Notes: generated from the letters alone by a model not told the origin. A stretch of DNA of 50,477 nt from Wenzhouxiangella sp. 15190 (GCF_003417465.1 NZ_QVMV01000029.1:1-50477), one strand, 5' to 3'; shown: positions 1 to 7,925, numbered from the stretch's first letter. A program made the numbers and translations.

Positions 1-43
1 TCCCTTAGCAGGGGAGCGCCTTCAGCCACTCGGCCACCTCTCC
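1..43 (-). tRNA. tRNA-Ser(GCU), 3' part cut by window edge
   Basis: The minus strand reads GGAGAGGTGGCCGAGTGG from base 43, followed by the anticodon arm CTCCC-CTGCTAA-GGGA. This gives anticodon GCU and the start of a class II serine tRNA. The variable arm, T arm and acceptor 3' strand lie outside the window, so the integrity of this copy cannot be judged. All 43 bases are identical to 255-297, and the 5' flank is also similar (GTAAACCTGATTGTA versus GAAAACTGATTTTCA read on the plus strand). The pair is therefore a tandem duplication that includes upstream sequence. A TACAAT hexamer (minus strand, 53-58) sits about nine bases upstream of the 5' end. Confidence 0.8.
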
Positions 44-61
44 GTAAACCTGATTGTATCC

Positions 62-195
62 GCCGCACTCATGCGGCATCTCCCGGATTGTCGACCCGGG
101 CGGTCCTGCCGGACCGCGAGAGGTCGGGATGGACTGCGCGCCTTTCGGCGCTTGCCCTCCGCTTCGCTCCGGGTAGCTCCGCCGACTTCGTCGGC
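62..195. repeat. array of short GC-rich hairpins between the two tRNA-Ser copies
   Basis: Several perfect or near-perfect small inverted repeats follow one another: 62-77 (GCCGCA/TGCGGC, 4-nt loop), 82-100 (CCCGG/CCGGG), 100-117 (GCGGTCC/GGACCGC, 4-nt loop), 138-151 (GCGCC-TTTC-GGCGC) and 181-195 (GCCGAC-TTC-GTCGGC). A purine/pyrimidine-rich stretch with repeated CTCCG lies at 157-180. No credible reading frame is present. The array starts where the T arm of the right-hand tRNA-Ser should close. The function is unknown; it could be a processing or terminator region of the tRNA transcript, or a REP-like insertion. Confidence 0.7.
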
Positions 196-218
196 TGCGC
201 ATCGAACTCGCTGGCGCT

Positions 219-297
219 CGGTTCGAACCCTCGATGGAGCTACAAACCCCATACTCCCTTAGCAGGGGAGCGCCTTCAGCCACTCGGCCACCTCTCC
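219..297 (-). tRNA. tRNA-Ser(GCU)-like gene with interrupted 3' end
   Basis: From 297 on the minus strand come an acceptor 5' strand GGAGAGG, a D arm, anticodon stem-loop CTCCC-CTGCTAA-GGGAG (anticodon GCU), a long variable arm (GGGG..CTCC) and the T-arm start GAGGG-TTCGAAC. The T stem should then close with CCCTC and the acceptor with CCTCTCC-G-CCA. Instead the sequence runs C-GAGCGCC into the hairpin array. A possible displaced acceptor strand, CCTCTCG, occurs about 100 bases further on at 118-124. The gene is either a pseudogene broken in the T arm or a tRNA split by an insertion. The 5' half is clear; whether it makes a functional tRNA is doubtful. Confidence 0.6.
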
Positions 298-320
298 GGA
301 AAACTGATTTTCAGGCCCGC

Positions 321-356
321 CCGGCGTGAGCCGGGGAGCAAGGGCGAGCATTGTAC
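321..356 (-). promoter_or_regulatory. possible promoter and leader hairpin of the tRNA-Ser pair
   Basis: On the minus strand TACAAT (351-356) resembles a sigma-70 -10 box about 55 bases upstream of the right tRNA-Ser copy. A perfect hairpin, CCCGGC-GTGA-GCCGGG (321-336), lies between it and the tRNA. I see no convincing -35. The rest of 298-490 holds no gene. Confidence 0.35.
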
Positions 357-490
357 CGCATGCGTTTTGGCGATGCTCGCCGCCCGAGGCGCGAAAGGAT
401 AGCGGCAATTGCTTTTGCGGTAAACCCCGGCGATACCGAAATTTCGCGATAGAATGATTAGCTGATCTGCTGACTATCCAAGGAGCTTTC

Positions 491-1117
491 GTGGAAGGCA
501 ACGGCAAAGCGCCACCCAAGCGCTCGACGCGCAGCATCGATTTCTTTCGGGGCTTCCTGCGCAGCCCCGAGCAGGTGGGATCGATCATTCCGAGTTCTCG
601 CTTTCTGGAACGCCGCATCATCAATACTTCCGGAGTGGCCTCGGCCAGAACCGTGGTCGAACTGGGGCCGGGCACCGGCGGCACCACGCGCGCCATTCTG
701 GCCGCCATGCCGGAGGATGCGCGTCTTTTGACCATCGAGCTCGATCCGCAGTTTTCGTCCATTCTCGAGGCGATCGGCGACCCCCGCCTGATTCCGCACA
801 CCGGCAGCGCGGCTGACCTGGCCGATATCCTGGCCGAGCACGGCCTGGGCGCGCCGGACGTCGTGATTTCGGGTATCCCGTTTTCGACCATGCCGCGCGA
901 GATCGGGTTGGCGATCATCGCCGCCGTCCGCGACAACCTGGCGCCGGGTGGTCGATTCGTCGCCTACCAGTTCCGCGGGGCCGTGGGGCGCATGGGCAAG
1001 GAAGTCATGGGCGAGCCCGAGGTGGAGATGGAGATACTCAATATCCCGCCCATGCGTTTTTATACCTGGCAGGTAGACGGTGCGAGTTCAGAGGCCGAGC
1101 ACCGCACTGGCGATTGA
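491..1117 (+). CDS. class I SAM-dependent methyltransferase, phospholipid N-methyltransferase-like
   Basis: This is a protein of 208 residues. The glycine-rich SAM-binding motif I is seen as VVELGPGTGGTTRAI near residues 55-69, followed by an acidic motif II (LLTIELDPQF) and a later VVISGIPFSTMP segment. The N-terminal segment (RSIDFFRGFLRSPEQVGSIIPSS) resembles the PmtA/rRNA-dimethylase-like methyltransferases that act on phosphatidylethanolamine. That assignment is by family resemblance; the substrate is not shown by the sequence. The start is GTG, chosen because AGGAG lies at 481-485 with a 5-base spacer. The last 30 bases overlap the 3' end of convergent mgtE. Another small-molecule or RNA methyltransferase remains possible. 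Confidence 0.8.
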   Translation: MEGNGKAPPKRSTRSIDFFRGFLRSPEQVGSIIPSSRFLERRIINTSGVASARTVVELGPGTGGTTRAILAAMPEDARLLTIELDPQFSSILEAIGDPRLIPHTGSAADLADILAEHGLGAPDVVISGIPFSTMPREIGLAIIAAVRDNLAPGGRFVAYQFRGAVGRMGKEVMGEPEVEMEILNIPPMRFYTWQVDGASSEAEHRTGD

Positions 1118-2443
1118 GAAGTAGATCAGGATGCCGCCCACGTCGGCCACCGATGTGATCAGCGGTGTGCTTGCGGTGGCGGGGTCCAGTTTGAGGCGCT
1201 GCAGAAGAAACGGCAGCAGCACGCCGATCATGCCGCCCATGACCACCACCGCGAGCATGGCCAGGCCGACGATCAGCGCCAGCTCGAGGCCGATATCCGA
1301 CCCGCCGCGCCAGGCGCCGATACTGGCGACCGCGGCCGCCATGGTCAAACCCAGCATTACGGCAACCGACAGTTCCTTGCCCCACATTTTCAGCCAATCC
1401 GTGGCCGCCACGTCGCCGGTGGCCAGCGCGCGGACCATGAGCGTGGCCGATTGGCTGCCGGCGTTACCGCTGCCGGCGATGATCATGGGCAGGAAAAAGA
1501 CCAGGCCGATGACGGCCTCGATTGACGGCTGGTACAGGGCAATGGCCAGGCCGCTGAACAGGTTGACGACGATCAGGATCATCAGCCACCCGATACGTTT
1601 GCGGTACAGAAAGACCGGGCTGGCCTCACGCATCGACACGTTGAGGCGGCTGCTGCCGCCGAACTTGTGGAAGTCCTCGGTGATTTCGGCCTCGGCCACG
1701 TCCATGATGTCGTCGACCGTGACGATCCCGAGTAGCACGCCGCTTCGGTCGGTCACCGGCAGGGTGCTGATGTCGTAGTGCTGGATGGTCTGAACCGCCT
1801 GTTCGCGGTCGGCGTCCGCCTCGATCCGGATCACGTCTTCGTCCATCAGCGCTTCGACGTGCGCGTCCTGCTTCGTGAGAATGAAATCCTTTAGCCGGAT
1901 GGCATCGAGCAGCTTGCCCCGCTCGTCGGTGACGAACACGAAGTTGACGGTTTCCCCGCGATGGGCTTCGTGGCGGATGTGGTCGAGGGCACGGGTCACG
2001 GTCCACTCGGGTCGCACGGAGACGTACCGTGTCGTCATCAGTCGCCCGACCGATTCTTCCGGATAACCGAGCAACTTCAATGACTGCTTGAGATCCTCCG
2101 GGCCGAGCAGCTTGAGAACGCCTTCGAGCTCCTGCGGTGCCAGGCTTTCCAGGAAGGCGGTACGGTCGTCGGGTACCAGCTCTTGCAGGATGCGGCGGGC
2201 CTGGTCTGGCTCGAGGTCGCTGATGACTTCCTGCTGTAGCCCGTGGCTGAGATAGGAAAAGGCGTCGGCGCGTCGTTCATCGGGCAGGGTATCGAGCACC
2301 TGCAGGCGGCCTTCCCGCCCCATCTGCGACAAGGCCCTGGCGATGTCCTGAACGGCCGTTTCCTCGAGCCGTTGTTCAAGTTCCTCTTTCCGGCCCGAAT
2401 TCTGGAGGATGAGCAGTTCGTCGATGACGCCTTTTTCGGTCAT
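1088..2443 (-). CDS. mgtE: magnesium transporter MgtE
   Basis: This 451-residue protein has the full MgtE layout. An N-terminal cytoplasmic helical-repeat domain spans about residues 1-130. A CBS pair spans about 135-260 ([18 protein letters not shown], then [19 protein letters not shown]). Five membrane helices follow from about residue 285. The conserved pore-region signature [17 protein letters not shown] is visible in the membrane part. MgtE proteins are homodimeric Mg2+ channels gated by Mg2+ binding to the N and CBS domains. Length and domain order are normal. It runs divergently from rpsF and converges on the methyltransferase gene with a 30-base overlap. I saw no Mg-sensing riboswitch in the leader. 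Confidence 0.95.
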   Translation of the reverse strand: MTEKGVIDELLILQNSGRKEELEQRLEETAVQDIARALSQMGREGRLQVLDTLPDERRADAFSYLSHGLQQEVISDLEPDQARRILQELVPDDRTAFLESLAPQELEGVLKLLGPEDLKQSLKLLGYPEESVGRLMTTRYVSVRPEWTVTRALDHIRHEAHRGETVNFVFVTDERGKLLDAIRLKDFILTKQDAHVEALMDEDVIRIEADADREQAVQTIQHYDISTLPVTDRSGVLLGIVTVDDIMDVAEAEITEDFHKFGGSSRLNVSMREASPVFLYRKRIGWLMILIVVNLFSGLAIALYQPSIEAVIGLVFFLPMIIAGSGNAGSQSATLMVRALATGDVAATDWLKMWGKELSVAVMLGLTMAAAVASIGAWRGGSDIGLELALIVGLAMLAVVVMGGMIGVLLPFLLQRLKLDPATASTPLITSVADVGGILIYFSIASAVLGL

Positions 2444-2519
2444 GCGCAGAGGGCCTCCCGCTGGCTGTGGATTTGGCGGTAGCAGATCGCTCCGTCAAGA
2501 AGGCAGGGCAACGGTGCTA

Positions 2520-2549
2520 TTGCCCGAAGCCCGACCCGCGGTATACAAT
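2520..2549 (+). promoter_or_regulatory. candidate promoter of the rpsF operon
   Basis: TTGCCC (2520-2525), an 18-base spacer and TACAAT (2544-2549) form a reasonable sigma-70 promoter about 120 bases before rpsF. The -35 is the right half of an inverted repeat GGGCAA/TTGCCC (2506-2525), which might be an operator or cruciform. The call rests on pattern only. Confidence 0.5.
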
Positions 2550-2599
2550 ACCCGGCTTGTCCAGAATTGGGCAATCCCTTGCTCCACGGCGGCTGTTTA

Positions 2600-2628
2600 C
2601 CGGCCTGGCCGGGGGCTTTGCAGGCCGG
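2600..2628 (+). promoter_or_regulatory. structured leader hairpin upstream of rpsF
   Basis: A perfect 8-bp stem, CCGGCCTG/CAGGCCGG, encloses 13 bases. It is followed directly by a second hairpin, CCGGGG-CCGGA-CCCCGG, ending just before the ribosome-binding site. S6 operons in many bacteria carry a leader RNA bound by the S6:S18 complex for feedback control, and this leader is a candidate. I cannot match the consensus motif with certainty. Confidence 0.4.
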
Positions 2629-2667
2629 GGCCGGACCCCGGACTTGGAAATCCACGAGGAGTCGACA

Positions 2668-3225
2668 ATGCGACATTATGAAATCGTTCTCCTGGTCCAT
2701 CCGGACCAGAGCGAACAGGTGCCCGGTATGCTCGAACGCTACCGCAGCCTGGTCGAGGAAAAAGGTGGCACTGTCCACCGCAGCGAAGACTGGGGCCGCC
2801 TGCAGTTGGCCTACACCATCGCCAAGCTGCACAAGGCGCACTACCTGATGGTCAACATCGAGTGCGACGGCGAAACCCTGTCCGAGCTCGAAAGCATCTT
2901 CAAGTTCAACGACGCCATCCTGCGTCATCTCATCGTCCGCAAGGACAAGGCCGAGACCGAACCTTCGGTGATGCTCAAGCGCAAGGAAAGCAAGGACGAG
3001 CGCGAAAGCGCCCGTCGCGAGCGCCCGGACGATAGCGACAATCGGGGTGAAGACGAATCCGAAACTGTTTCCGACACGGATTCCGCGGAAGATTCGGGCG
3101 ACGACGCCGCAGAAGATTCGGGTGTTGCCGCGGAGGATTCTCCGAGCGGCGAGTCGGACGATGAACCGGAAACCGAGTCGCCCGATGACGCGGACGACGA
3201 CGACAAGCACAAGGCGGAGGGCTGA
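2668..3225 (+). CDS. rpsF: 30S ribosomal protein S6 with long acidic C-terminal tail
   Basis: This is a protein of 185 residues. Residues 1-100 are a typical S6 fold ([19 protein letters not shown], then [20 protein letters not shown] and [12 protein letters not shown]). From about residue 120 to 180 the chain is almost entirely Asp, Glu, Ser and Ala, ending [13 protein letters not shown]. Usual bacterial S6 is about 95-135 residues, so the tail is unusually long. S6 binds S18 and 16S rRNA in the platform of the small subunit. The start is ATG at 2668, with ACGAGGAG seven bases upstream; the frame is open further upstream but that part is not S6-like. It is first in the rpsF-rpsR-rplI operon. 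No priB lies between rpsF and rpsR. Confidence 0.95.
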   Translation: MRHYEIVLLVHPDQSEQVPGMLERYRSLVEEKGGTVHRSEDWGRLQLAYTIAKLHKAHYLMVNIECDGETLSELESIFKFNDAILRHLIVRKDKAETEPSVMLKRKESKDERESARRERPDDSDNRGEDESETVSDTDSAEDSGDDAAEDSGVAAEDSPSGESDDEPETESPDDADDDDKHKAEG

Positions 3226-3228
3226 CCC

Positions 3229-3453
3229 ATGGCGCGATTCATGAGAAGACGCAAGTTTTGCCGTTTCACGGTCGAAGGTATCGAGGAAGTCGACTACAAG
3301 GACGTGGAACTGCTCAAGGACTTCATTGGCGAAACCGGCAAGATCGTCCCGAGCCGCATTACCGGCACCAAGGCGCGCTACCAGCGTCAACTGGGCACCG
3401 CGATCAAGCGGGCCCGTTACCTGGCCCTGCTGCCGTATACCGACAACCACTGA
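3229..3453 (+). CDS. rpsR: 30S ribosomal protein S18
   Basis: This 74-residue basic protein carries the family core RRRKFCRFT, followed by [22 protein letters not shown] and [23 protein letters not shown]. It binds 16S rRNA as a heterodimer with S6. It begins three bases after the rpsF stop, so the two are translated from one mRNA and possibly coupled. Length equals the usual family size. Nothing is unusual. Confidence 0.97.
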   Translation: MARFMRRRKFCRFTVEGIEEVDYKDVELLKDFIGETGKIVPSRITGTKARYQRQLGTAIKRARYLALLPYTDNH

Positions 3454-3470
3454 TCGCTTGAGGTGACGTC

Positions 3471-3926
3471 ATGAAGCTGATTCTGCTTGAAAACATCTAC
3501 AACCTCGGCGAGCTGGGCGACACGGTTACCGTGAAAGCCGGTTACGGCCGCAACTTCCTGCTCCCGCGCGGCCTCGCCGTGCCGGCGACGAAGGACAACG
3601 TCGAGAAGTTCGAGGCCCGCCGCGAGGAACTGCAGCGCCAGGCCGACGAACGCGAGGCGGCTGCCGAGGCCCGCAAGGAAGCCATCGACGCGCTAGAGGA
3701 TGTGCGCTTCGAAGTGCCGGTCAGTCCGGAAGGCCGCTTGTACGGCTCGATCAATCCGCACGAAATTGCCGGCAAGCTCACGGAAATGGGTTACCCCGTG
3801 GAGAAGTCCGAGGTCGACATGCCCGAAGGACCGATCCGCGAGCCCGGCGAGTTCGTCGTCGGCCTGATTCTGCACGCCGACGTGCAGACCGAGCTGAAGA
3901 TTACGGTCGCCGCCGCCGAGAGCTGA
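3471..3926 (+). CDS. rplI: 50S ribosomal protein L9
   Basis: This 151-residue protein has the L9 N-terminal rRNA-binding domain (MKLILLENIYNLGELGDTV, then AGYGRNFLLPRGLAVPAT). A long charged connecting helix follows at about residues 45-75 (EARREELQRQADEREAAAEARK), then a C-terminal domain ending VVGLILHADVQTELKITV. L9 sits near the base of the L1 stalk of the large subunit. The start has GAGGTGA seven bases upstream. It is the last gene of the rpsF operon. Length is normal. Confidence 0.97.
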   Translation: MKLILLENIYNLGELGDTVTVKAGYGRNFLLPRGLAVPATKDNVEKFEARREELQRQADEREAAAEARKEAIDALEDVRFEVPVSPEGRLYGSINPHEIAGKLTEMGYPVEKSEVDMPEGPIREPGEFVVGLILHADVQTELKITVAAAES

Positions 3927-3932
3927 TGGCCG

Positions 3933-3957
3933 GTACCCGGTCGAAGCGGTCGGGTAC
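3933..3957 (+). terminator. possible terminator of the rplI operon
   Basis: The inverted repeat GTACCCG/CGGGTAC has an 11-base loop and is followed by GGTTTCTC. The T run is poor. A longer-range inverted pair, GAAACCACCGA (3970-3980) with TCGGTGGTTTTC (4028-4039), lies just downstream. One or both may end transcription; no gene is present in 3927-4138. Confidence 0.35.
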
Positions 3958-4065
3958 GGTTTCTCAGGGAAACCACCGAAGACGCCGATTCCGATGGCTC
4001 TCGCCGCTTTCGGGCTGTTGGTCGAATCGGTGGTTTTCTCATTTCTGACAATCGGCCACGGACGG

Positions 4066-4096
4066 TTGGCCACGCACGCCGAATCGGGTCTATACT
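4066..4096 (+). promoter_or_regulatory. candidate dnaB promoter
   Basis: TTGGCC (4066-4071) and TATACT (4091-4096) are separated by 19 bases, and the GTG start of dnaB follows 42 bases later. The -10 is good; the spacer is long. Confidence 0.4.
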
Positions 4097-4138
4097 GATC
4101 GGCCCTTCGCCCACCATTCGTTCCGGTTCATAGAAACA

Positions 4139-6766
4139 GTGGCAGAACCCCGACTTTCCACACTCAGCAACGTCAAGGCGCCGCCGAACTCCAACGAGGC
4201 GGAACAGTCCTTGCTGGGTGCCCTCATGTTGGGGCCGGACGTTTGGGACCGGGTCGCCGACCAGGTCGATGAAGTCGATTTCTACCGCGAGAACCATCGC
4301 CTGATCTTCCGCGCCATCTCCGAACTGGCGCAGGAGGGGCAGCCCTGCGATGCCGTAACGGTGACCGAGTGGTTTTCGCGCCACGACAAGCTCGACAAGG
4401 TCGATTCCGGCGCCTATCTGACGATGCTGGCCAACGAAACGCCGGGGCCGGCGAATGCCGCCGGCTATGCGCAGATCGTGCGCGAGAAGTCGATCCTGCG
4501 CCAGCTGATCGAGATCGGTACCCAGATTGCCGACAACGCGCTGCAGACCGCCGGCCGTAATTCCAAGGAGGTGCTGGAAGAGGCCGAGCAGCGGATCTAC
4601 GCGATCGCCGACCAGGGCGCGCACCGGGCTTCCGGCTACGTCAGTGTTCGCGACGTGATGGCCGACGCCATGGACCTGCTGAATGAACTGCAGCAGAACG
4701 AGGGCGATCTCACGGGGGTGCCGACAGGCTTTAACGAACTCGACAAGCGCACATCCGGCCTGCAGGACACCGACCTGATCATCGTCGCCGGTCGTCCCTC
4801 GATGGGCAAGACCTCCTTTGCCATGAACATCGCCGAACGGGCGGCCATCCGCCACAAGGTGCCGGTCGCCGTATTCTCGATGGAAATGTCCGATACCCAG
4901 CTGGTCATGCGGCTGTTTTCGTCCCTGGGCCAGATCAATCAGGAGCGCCTGCGCACGGGCCGGCTCGAAGGTCAGGACTGGGTCAATCTGCGCTCGGCCA
5001 TGACCCTGCTCAAGGGGGCCAACATCTTCATCGACCAGACACCGTCGCTTACGCCCACTGATCTGCGCGCCCGAGCGCGACGGATGAAGCGCGAACATGA
5101 CATCGGGCTGATTCTGGTCGACTATCTTCAGTTGATGAAGGTGCCCGGTAATGCCGAAAATAGAACAAACGAAATCAGTGAGATATCGCGTAGTCTTAAA
5201 GCGCTTGCCAAGGAGTTGAGCGTGCCGGTGATCGCGCTCTCGCAGCTCAACCGCGCCCTCGAGCAGCGCCCGGACAAGCGCCCCAAGATGGCGGACCTCC
5301 GTGAATGCGTCACTGGCGAAACACGCGTGCTGCTGACCGATGGTCGGCCGGTCCCGGTTTCCGAACTGGTTGATTCCAAGCCGCAGGTCTGGTCGGTTAA
5401 TGCCGAAGGCCAGCTGGATGACGCTGAAACCGACCAAGTCTGGTCGGTCGGAACTCGGCCGGTTGTCAAGGTGTCCTTGGCCAGTGGCCGAACTATACGC
5501 TGCACGGTTGATCATCGTCTGCGTGCGCTGTGGGACTGGAAATGTGCCGGTGATCTTGAACCGGGCGACCGGCTGGCTGTGGCCCGATATCTGCCGGAAC
5601 CGGCCCGTCCGATACGCTGGCACGACCACGAGATTCGCTTACTGGCCCATCTCGTCGGAGACGGCAGCTACGTGAAAGGTCAGCCGATGCGTTACACCAC
5701 GGCCTGTGAGGAAAACAGCCGGGTCGTGACCGAAGCCGCCAGTGCCATGGGATCGACGGTTAGACGGTGCCCGGGGCATGGCAACTGGCATCAACTAGTC
5801 ATTAGCGGCAATGGTAATCGCTGGCATCCGCGCGGCGTCGGTAAATGGCTGAAGGATCTGGGGGTGTTTGGCCAGCGATCGCATAACAAGCGATTGCCTT
5901 CCGAGCTTTTTACTCTGGCCAACAAACAGCTGGCGCTGTTTATACAACACCTGTGGGCAACAGACGGCAGCATCACAAGGGCGGCCAGCGGCAGGGTGCG
6001 CATCTATTTTTCCACGGCTAGTCGCCATCTGATCGGTGATGTAGCCTTACTGCTTCTCCGCTTCGGTATTGTCGGCAGAATTCGTCATGTCAAGCGGGGC
6101 GACACGGAAGGCTGGTATACGCTAGATATTTCGGGCACCGCCGAGCAGAAGACATTTCTGGATCGAATCGGAGTGTTTGGCAGGCAGGCAATCTGCGCCG
6201 AGACTATCCGGCAGCAGCTCGAGCGTATGAATGACAATACCAATGTCGATACTTGGCCGGCTGAAGTCTTCGACTACATACGCGGCCAAATGGCCCGACA
6301 GGGCATTTCGCACCGCCAGATGGCGCGCAGCCGAGGCACGGCGTATGGTGGAAGCGCTCAGTTCAGTTTTTCGCCCTCGCGAGACACACTTTTAAGCTAT
6401 GCCGAAATCCTCAACGATGACCGCTTGCGTGCGCTTTGCGAAGGTGCCCTCTTCTGGGACCGGGTGGTGTGTGTGGAACCAGACGGAGAAGAGGAAGTCT
6501 TCGATCTGACCGTCCCAGGCAATGCCTGCTGGTTGGCTGATGGCATCATCAGTCACAACTCCGGCGCCATCGAGCAGGATGCCGACCTGATCCTGTTCAT
6601 CTACCGCGACGAAGTCTACAACGAGGATTCGCCGGACAAGGGCAAGGCCGAGATCATCATCGGCAAGCATCGCAACGGCGCCACCGGCAAGCTCGATCTG
6701 GCCTTCCAGGGTGAATTCGTGCGTTTCCGCGATTTCACCCCGGACTTCTACGGTCAGGACGGCTAA
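4139..6766 (+). CDS. dnaB: replicative DNA helicase DnaB with in-frame intein
   Basis: The translated precursor has 875 residues. The exteins are residues 1-389 and 808-875, giving a normal 457-residue DnaB after splicing. The N-terminal domain (NSNEAEQSLLGALMLG) is followed by a RecA-like domain with Walker A GRPSMGKT at 218-225, Walker B ILVDYLQLM, and the DnaB motif LSQLNRALEQRPDKRPKMADLRE. That motif is interrupted by the intein and resumes SGAIEQDADLILFIYR. DnaB is the hexameric helicase that unwinds DNA at the replication fork. The start is GTG at 4139; this gives the conserved N-terminus. The insertion lies in one of the most conserved DnaB motifs, as expected for an intein. A stretch at about 5150-5215 uses AT-rich rare codons unlike its neighbours. 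Confidence 0.97.
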   Translation: MAEPRLSTLSNVKAPPNSNEAEQSLLGALMLGPDVWDRVADQVDEVDFYRENHRLIFRAISELAQEGQPCDAVTVTEWFSRHDKLDKVDSGAYLTMLANETPGPANAAGYAQIVREKSILRQLIEIGTQIADNALQTAGRNSKEVLEEAEQRIYAIADQGAHRASGYVSVRDVMADAMDLLNELQQNEGDLTGVPTGFNELDKRTSGLQDTDLIIVAGRPSMGKTSFAMNIAERAAIRHKVPVAVFSMEMSDTQLVMRLFSSLGQINQERLRTGRLEGQDWVNLRSAMTLLKGANIFIDQTPSLTPTDLRARARRMKREHDIGLILVDYLQLMKVPGNAENRTNEISEISRSLKALAKELSVPVIALSQLNRALEQRPDKRPKMADLRECVTGETRVLLTDGRPVPVSELVDSKPQVWSVNAEGQLDDAETDQVWSVGTRPVVKVSLASGRTIRCTVDHRLRALWDWKCAGDLEPGDRLAVARYLPEPARPIRWHDHEIRLLAHLVGDGSYVKGQPMRYTTACEENSRVVTEAASAMGSTVRRCPGHGNWHQLVISGNGNRWHPRGVGKWLKDLGVFGQRSHNKRLPSELFTLANKQLALFIQHLWATDGSITRAASGRVRIYFSTASRHLIGDVALLLLRFGIVGRIRHVKRGDTEGWYTLDISGTAEQKTFLDRIGVFGRQAICAETIRQQLERMNDNTNVDTWPAEVFDYIRGQMARQGISHRQMARSRGTAYGGSAQFSFSPSRDTLLSYAEILNDDRLRALCEGALFWDRVVCVEPDGEEEVFDLTVPGNACWLADGIISHNSGAIEQDADLILFIYRDEVYNEDSPDKGKAEIIIGKHRNGATGKLDLAFQGEFVRFRDFTPDFYGQDG
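5306..6559 (+). mobile_element. DnaB intein with LAGLIDADG homing endonuclease
   Basis: This segment encodes 418 residues (precursor 390-807). It starts with Cys1 (CVTGETRVLL) and ends in His417-Asn418 (DGIISHN), with Ser as the +1 extein residue. These are the residues needed for standard protein splicing. Block B is CTVDH with His70; block F is VFDLTVPGNACWLADG. Two dodecapeptide motifs, LLAHLVGDGSY and FIQHLWATDGSI, carry acidic residues Asp119 and Asp220, the expected catalytic pair of a LAGLIDADG endonuclease. A putative DNA-recognition region (GISHRQMARSRGTAYGGS) precedes block F. All splicing residues and both endonuclease motifs look intact, so it may still be mobile. Codon use is less GC-biased than in the flanking exteins, consistent with horizontal entry. 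Confidence 0.95.
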
Positions 6767-6787
6767 GCCCGCCTATTATTCGCCCGC

Positions 6788-7897
6788 ATGGCCCGCAACA
6801 CCATCGCCCATATCGATCCGAGCGCGATCGCCCACAACCTCGGTCGCGTGCGCCAGTACGCGCCTGACAGCCGCATCATGGCGGTGGTCAAGGCCGACGC
6901 TTACGGCCATCGCATCGACCTGTGCCTGCCGGCCCTCGAGCAGGCCGACATGCTGGCGGTGGCCACCATCGAGGAGGCCCGTGCCATCCGCCGGCTGGGC
7001 AATGGGCTTCCGGTCCTGTTGCTCGAGGGCGTCAGCGATTACGGGGATCTGGCGGTTGCCGCCGATCTCGGCCTGGAGCTGACCATTCATCATCCACACC
7101 AGCTCGAGGCGCTCGAGCGTTTCGGTCGCTCACCGGCCCGCCGACTCTGGCTGAAGATCGACACCGGCATGCACCGGCTCGGCGTGCCGATTGATGCGGC
7201 CGCGGACATGCACCGGCGCCTGCTGGCGATTCCCGGTGTCGAGCAAGTCAACGTCATGAGTCACCTGGCCTGTGCCGAAACGCCCGATCACCCGCTCAAT
7301 GCCCTGCAACTCGAGCGCTTTCATCGCGCTACCGAAGGCCTGGAAGGGGAACGCTGCCTGGCCAATTCCGCCGGACTGATTAACTTGCCCGAGACCCGCC
7401 TCGACTGGGTACGCGCCGGCCTGGTGCTCTATGGCATTTCACCCCTGCCGGGACGGTCGGGTCCGGACCTGGGGCTGGAGCCGGCGATGACGCTGAGTGC
7501 CGAACTGATGGCCGTCAACCGCGTGGCTGCCGGCGAGAGCATCGGCTACGGGGCGCGTTTCACGGCTGATCGCGAGATGTGTGTGGGCGTGGCCAGCATC
7601 GGTTACGGCGACGGCTATCCGCGCAGCATGGCCGACGGCGCGCCGGTGCTCGTCGACGGTCAGGTCTGCCGGATGTGCGGGCGTGTGTCCATGGACATGA
7701 TCACCATCGATCTCGCGCCCTGTCCCGATGCGCGGGTCGGCGACGAAGTCGTGTTGTGGGGACAGGGCCTGCCGATCGAGACGCTCGCCGAGGCCGCCGA
7801 CACCATTTCCTACGAGCTGGTGTGCCGGATCACCCGACGGGTACGTTTCCGGAGTCACTCAGTGGTCGGCAGTGCCGGCCTTCGTGCGGTAAAATGA
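6788..7897 (+). CDS. alr: alanine racemase
   Basis: This 369-residue PLP enzyme interconverts L- and D-alanine for peptidoglycan synthesis. The PLP lysine is Lys35 in the motif MAVVKADAYGH. The catalytic tyrosine of the opposite subunit is in ESIGYGARFTA, and the C-terminal barrel domain contains CGRVSMDMITIDL. Length is typical. It begins 21 bases after dnaB, the same neighbour order as in several gammaproteobacteria. Alr and DadX forms cannot be separated by sequence alone; the position after dnaB favours the biosynthetic Alr. Confidence 0.95.
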   Translation: MARNTIAHIDPSAIAHNLGRVRQYAPDSRIMAVVKADAYGHRIDLCLPALEQADMLAVATIEEARAIRRLGNGLPVLLLEGVSDYGDLAVAADLGLELTIHHPHQLEALERFGRSPARRLWLKIDTGMHRLGVPIDAAADMHRRLLAIPGVEQVNVMSHLACAETPDHPLNALQLERFHRATEGLEGERCLANSAGLINLPETRLDWVRAGLVLYGISPLPGRSGPDLGLEPAMTLSAELMAVNRVAAGESIGYGARFTADREMCVGVASIGYGDGYPRSMADGAPVLVDGQVCRMCGRVSMDMITIDLAPCPDARVGDEVVLWGQGLPIETLAEAADTISYELVCRITRRVRFRSHSVVGSAGLRAVK

Positions 7898-7925
7898 CGG
7901 GTTCTTTCAAAACCTTGAGTAATTG

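Noticed and set aside
2444-2520. Mg-sensing riboswitch in the mgtE leader
   Set aside because: The leader is short and shows only a small GGGCAA/TTGCCC repeat that belongs better to the rpsF promoter.
3791-5629. Long open frame (about 612 codons) on the minus strand across rplI and dnaB
   Set aside because: It is antisense to two certain genes, has no recognisable domain, and is a by-product of high GC content.
5306-6559. dnaB as a frameshifted or disrupted pseudogene
   Set aside because: The insertion is in frame, starts with Cys and ends His-Asn before Ser, so it is an intein and the exteins are complete.
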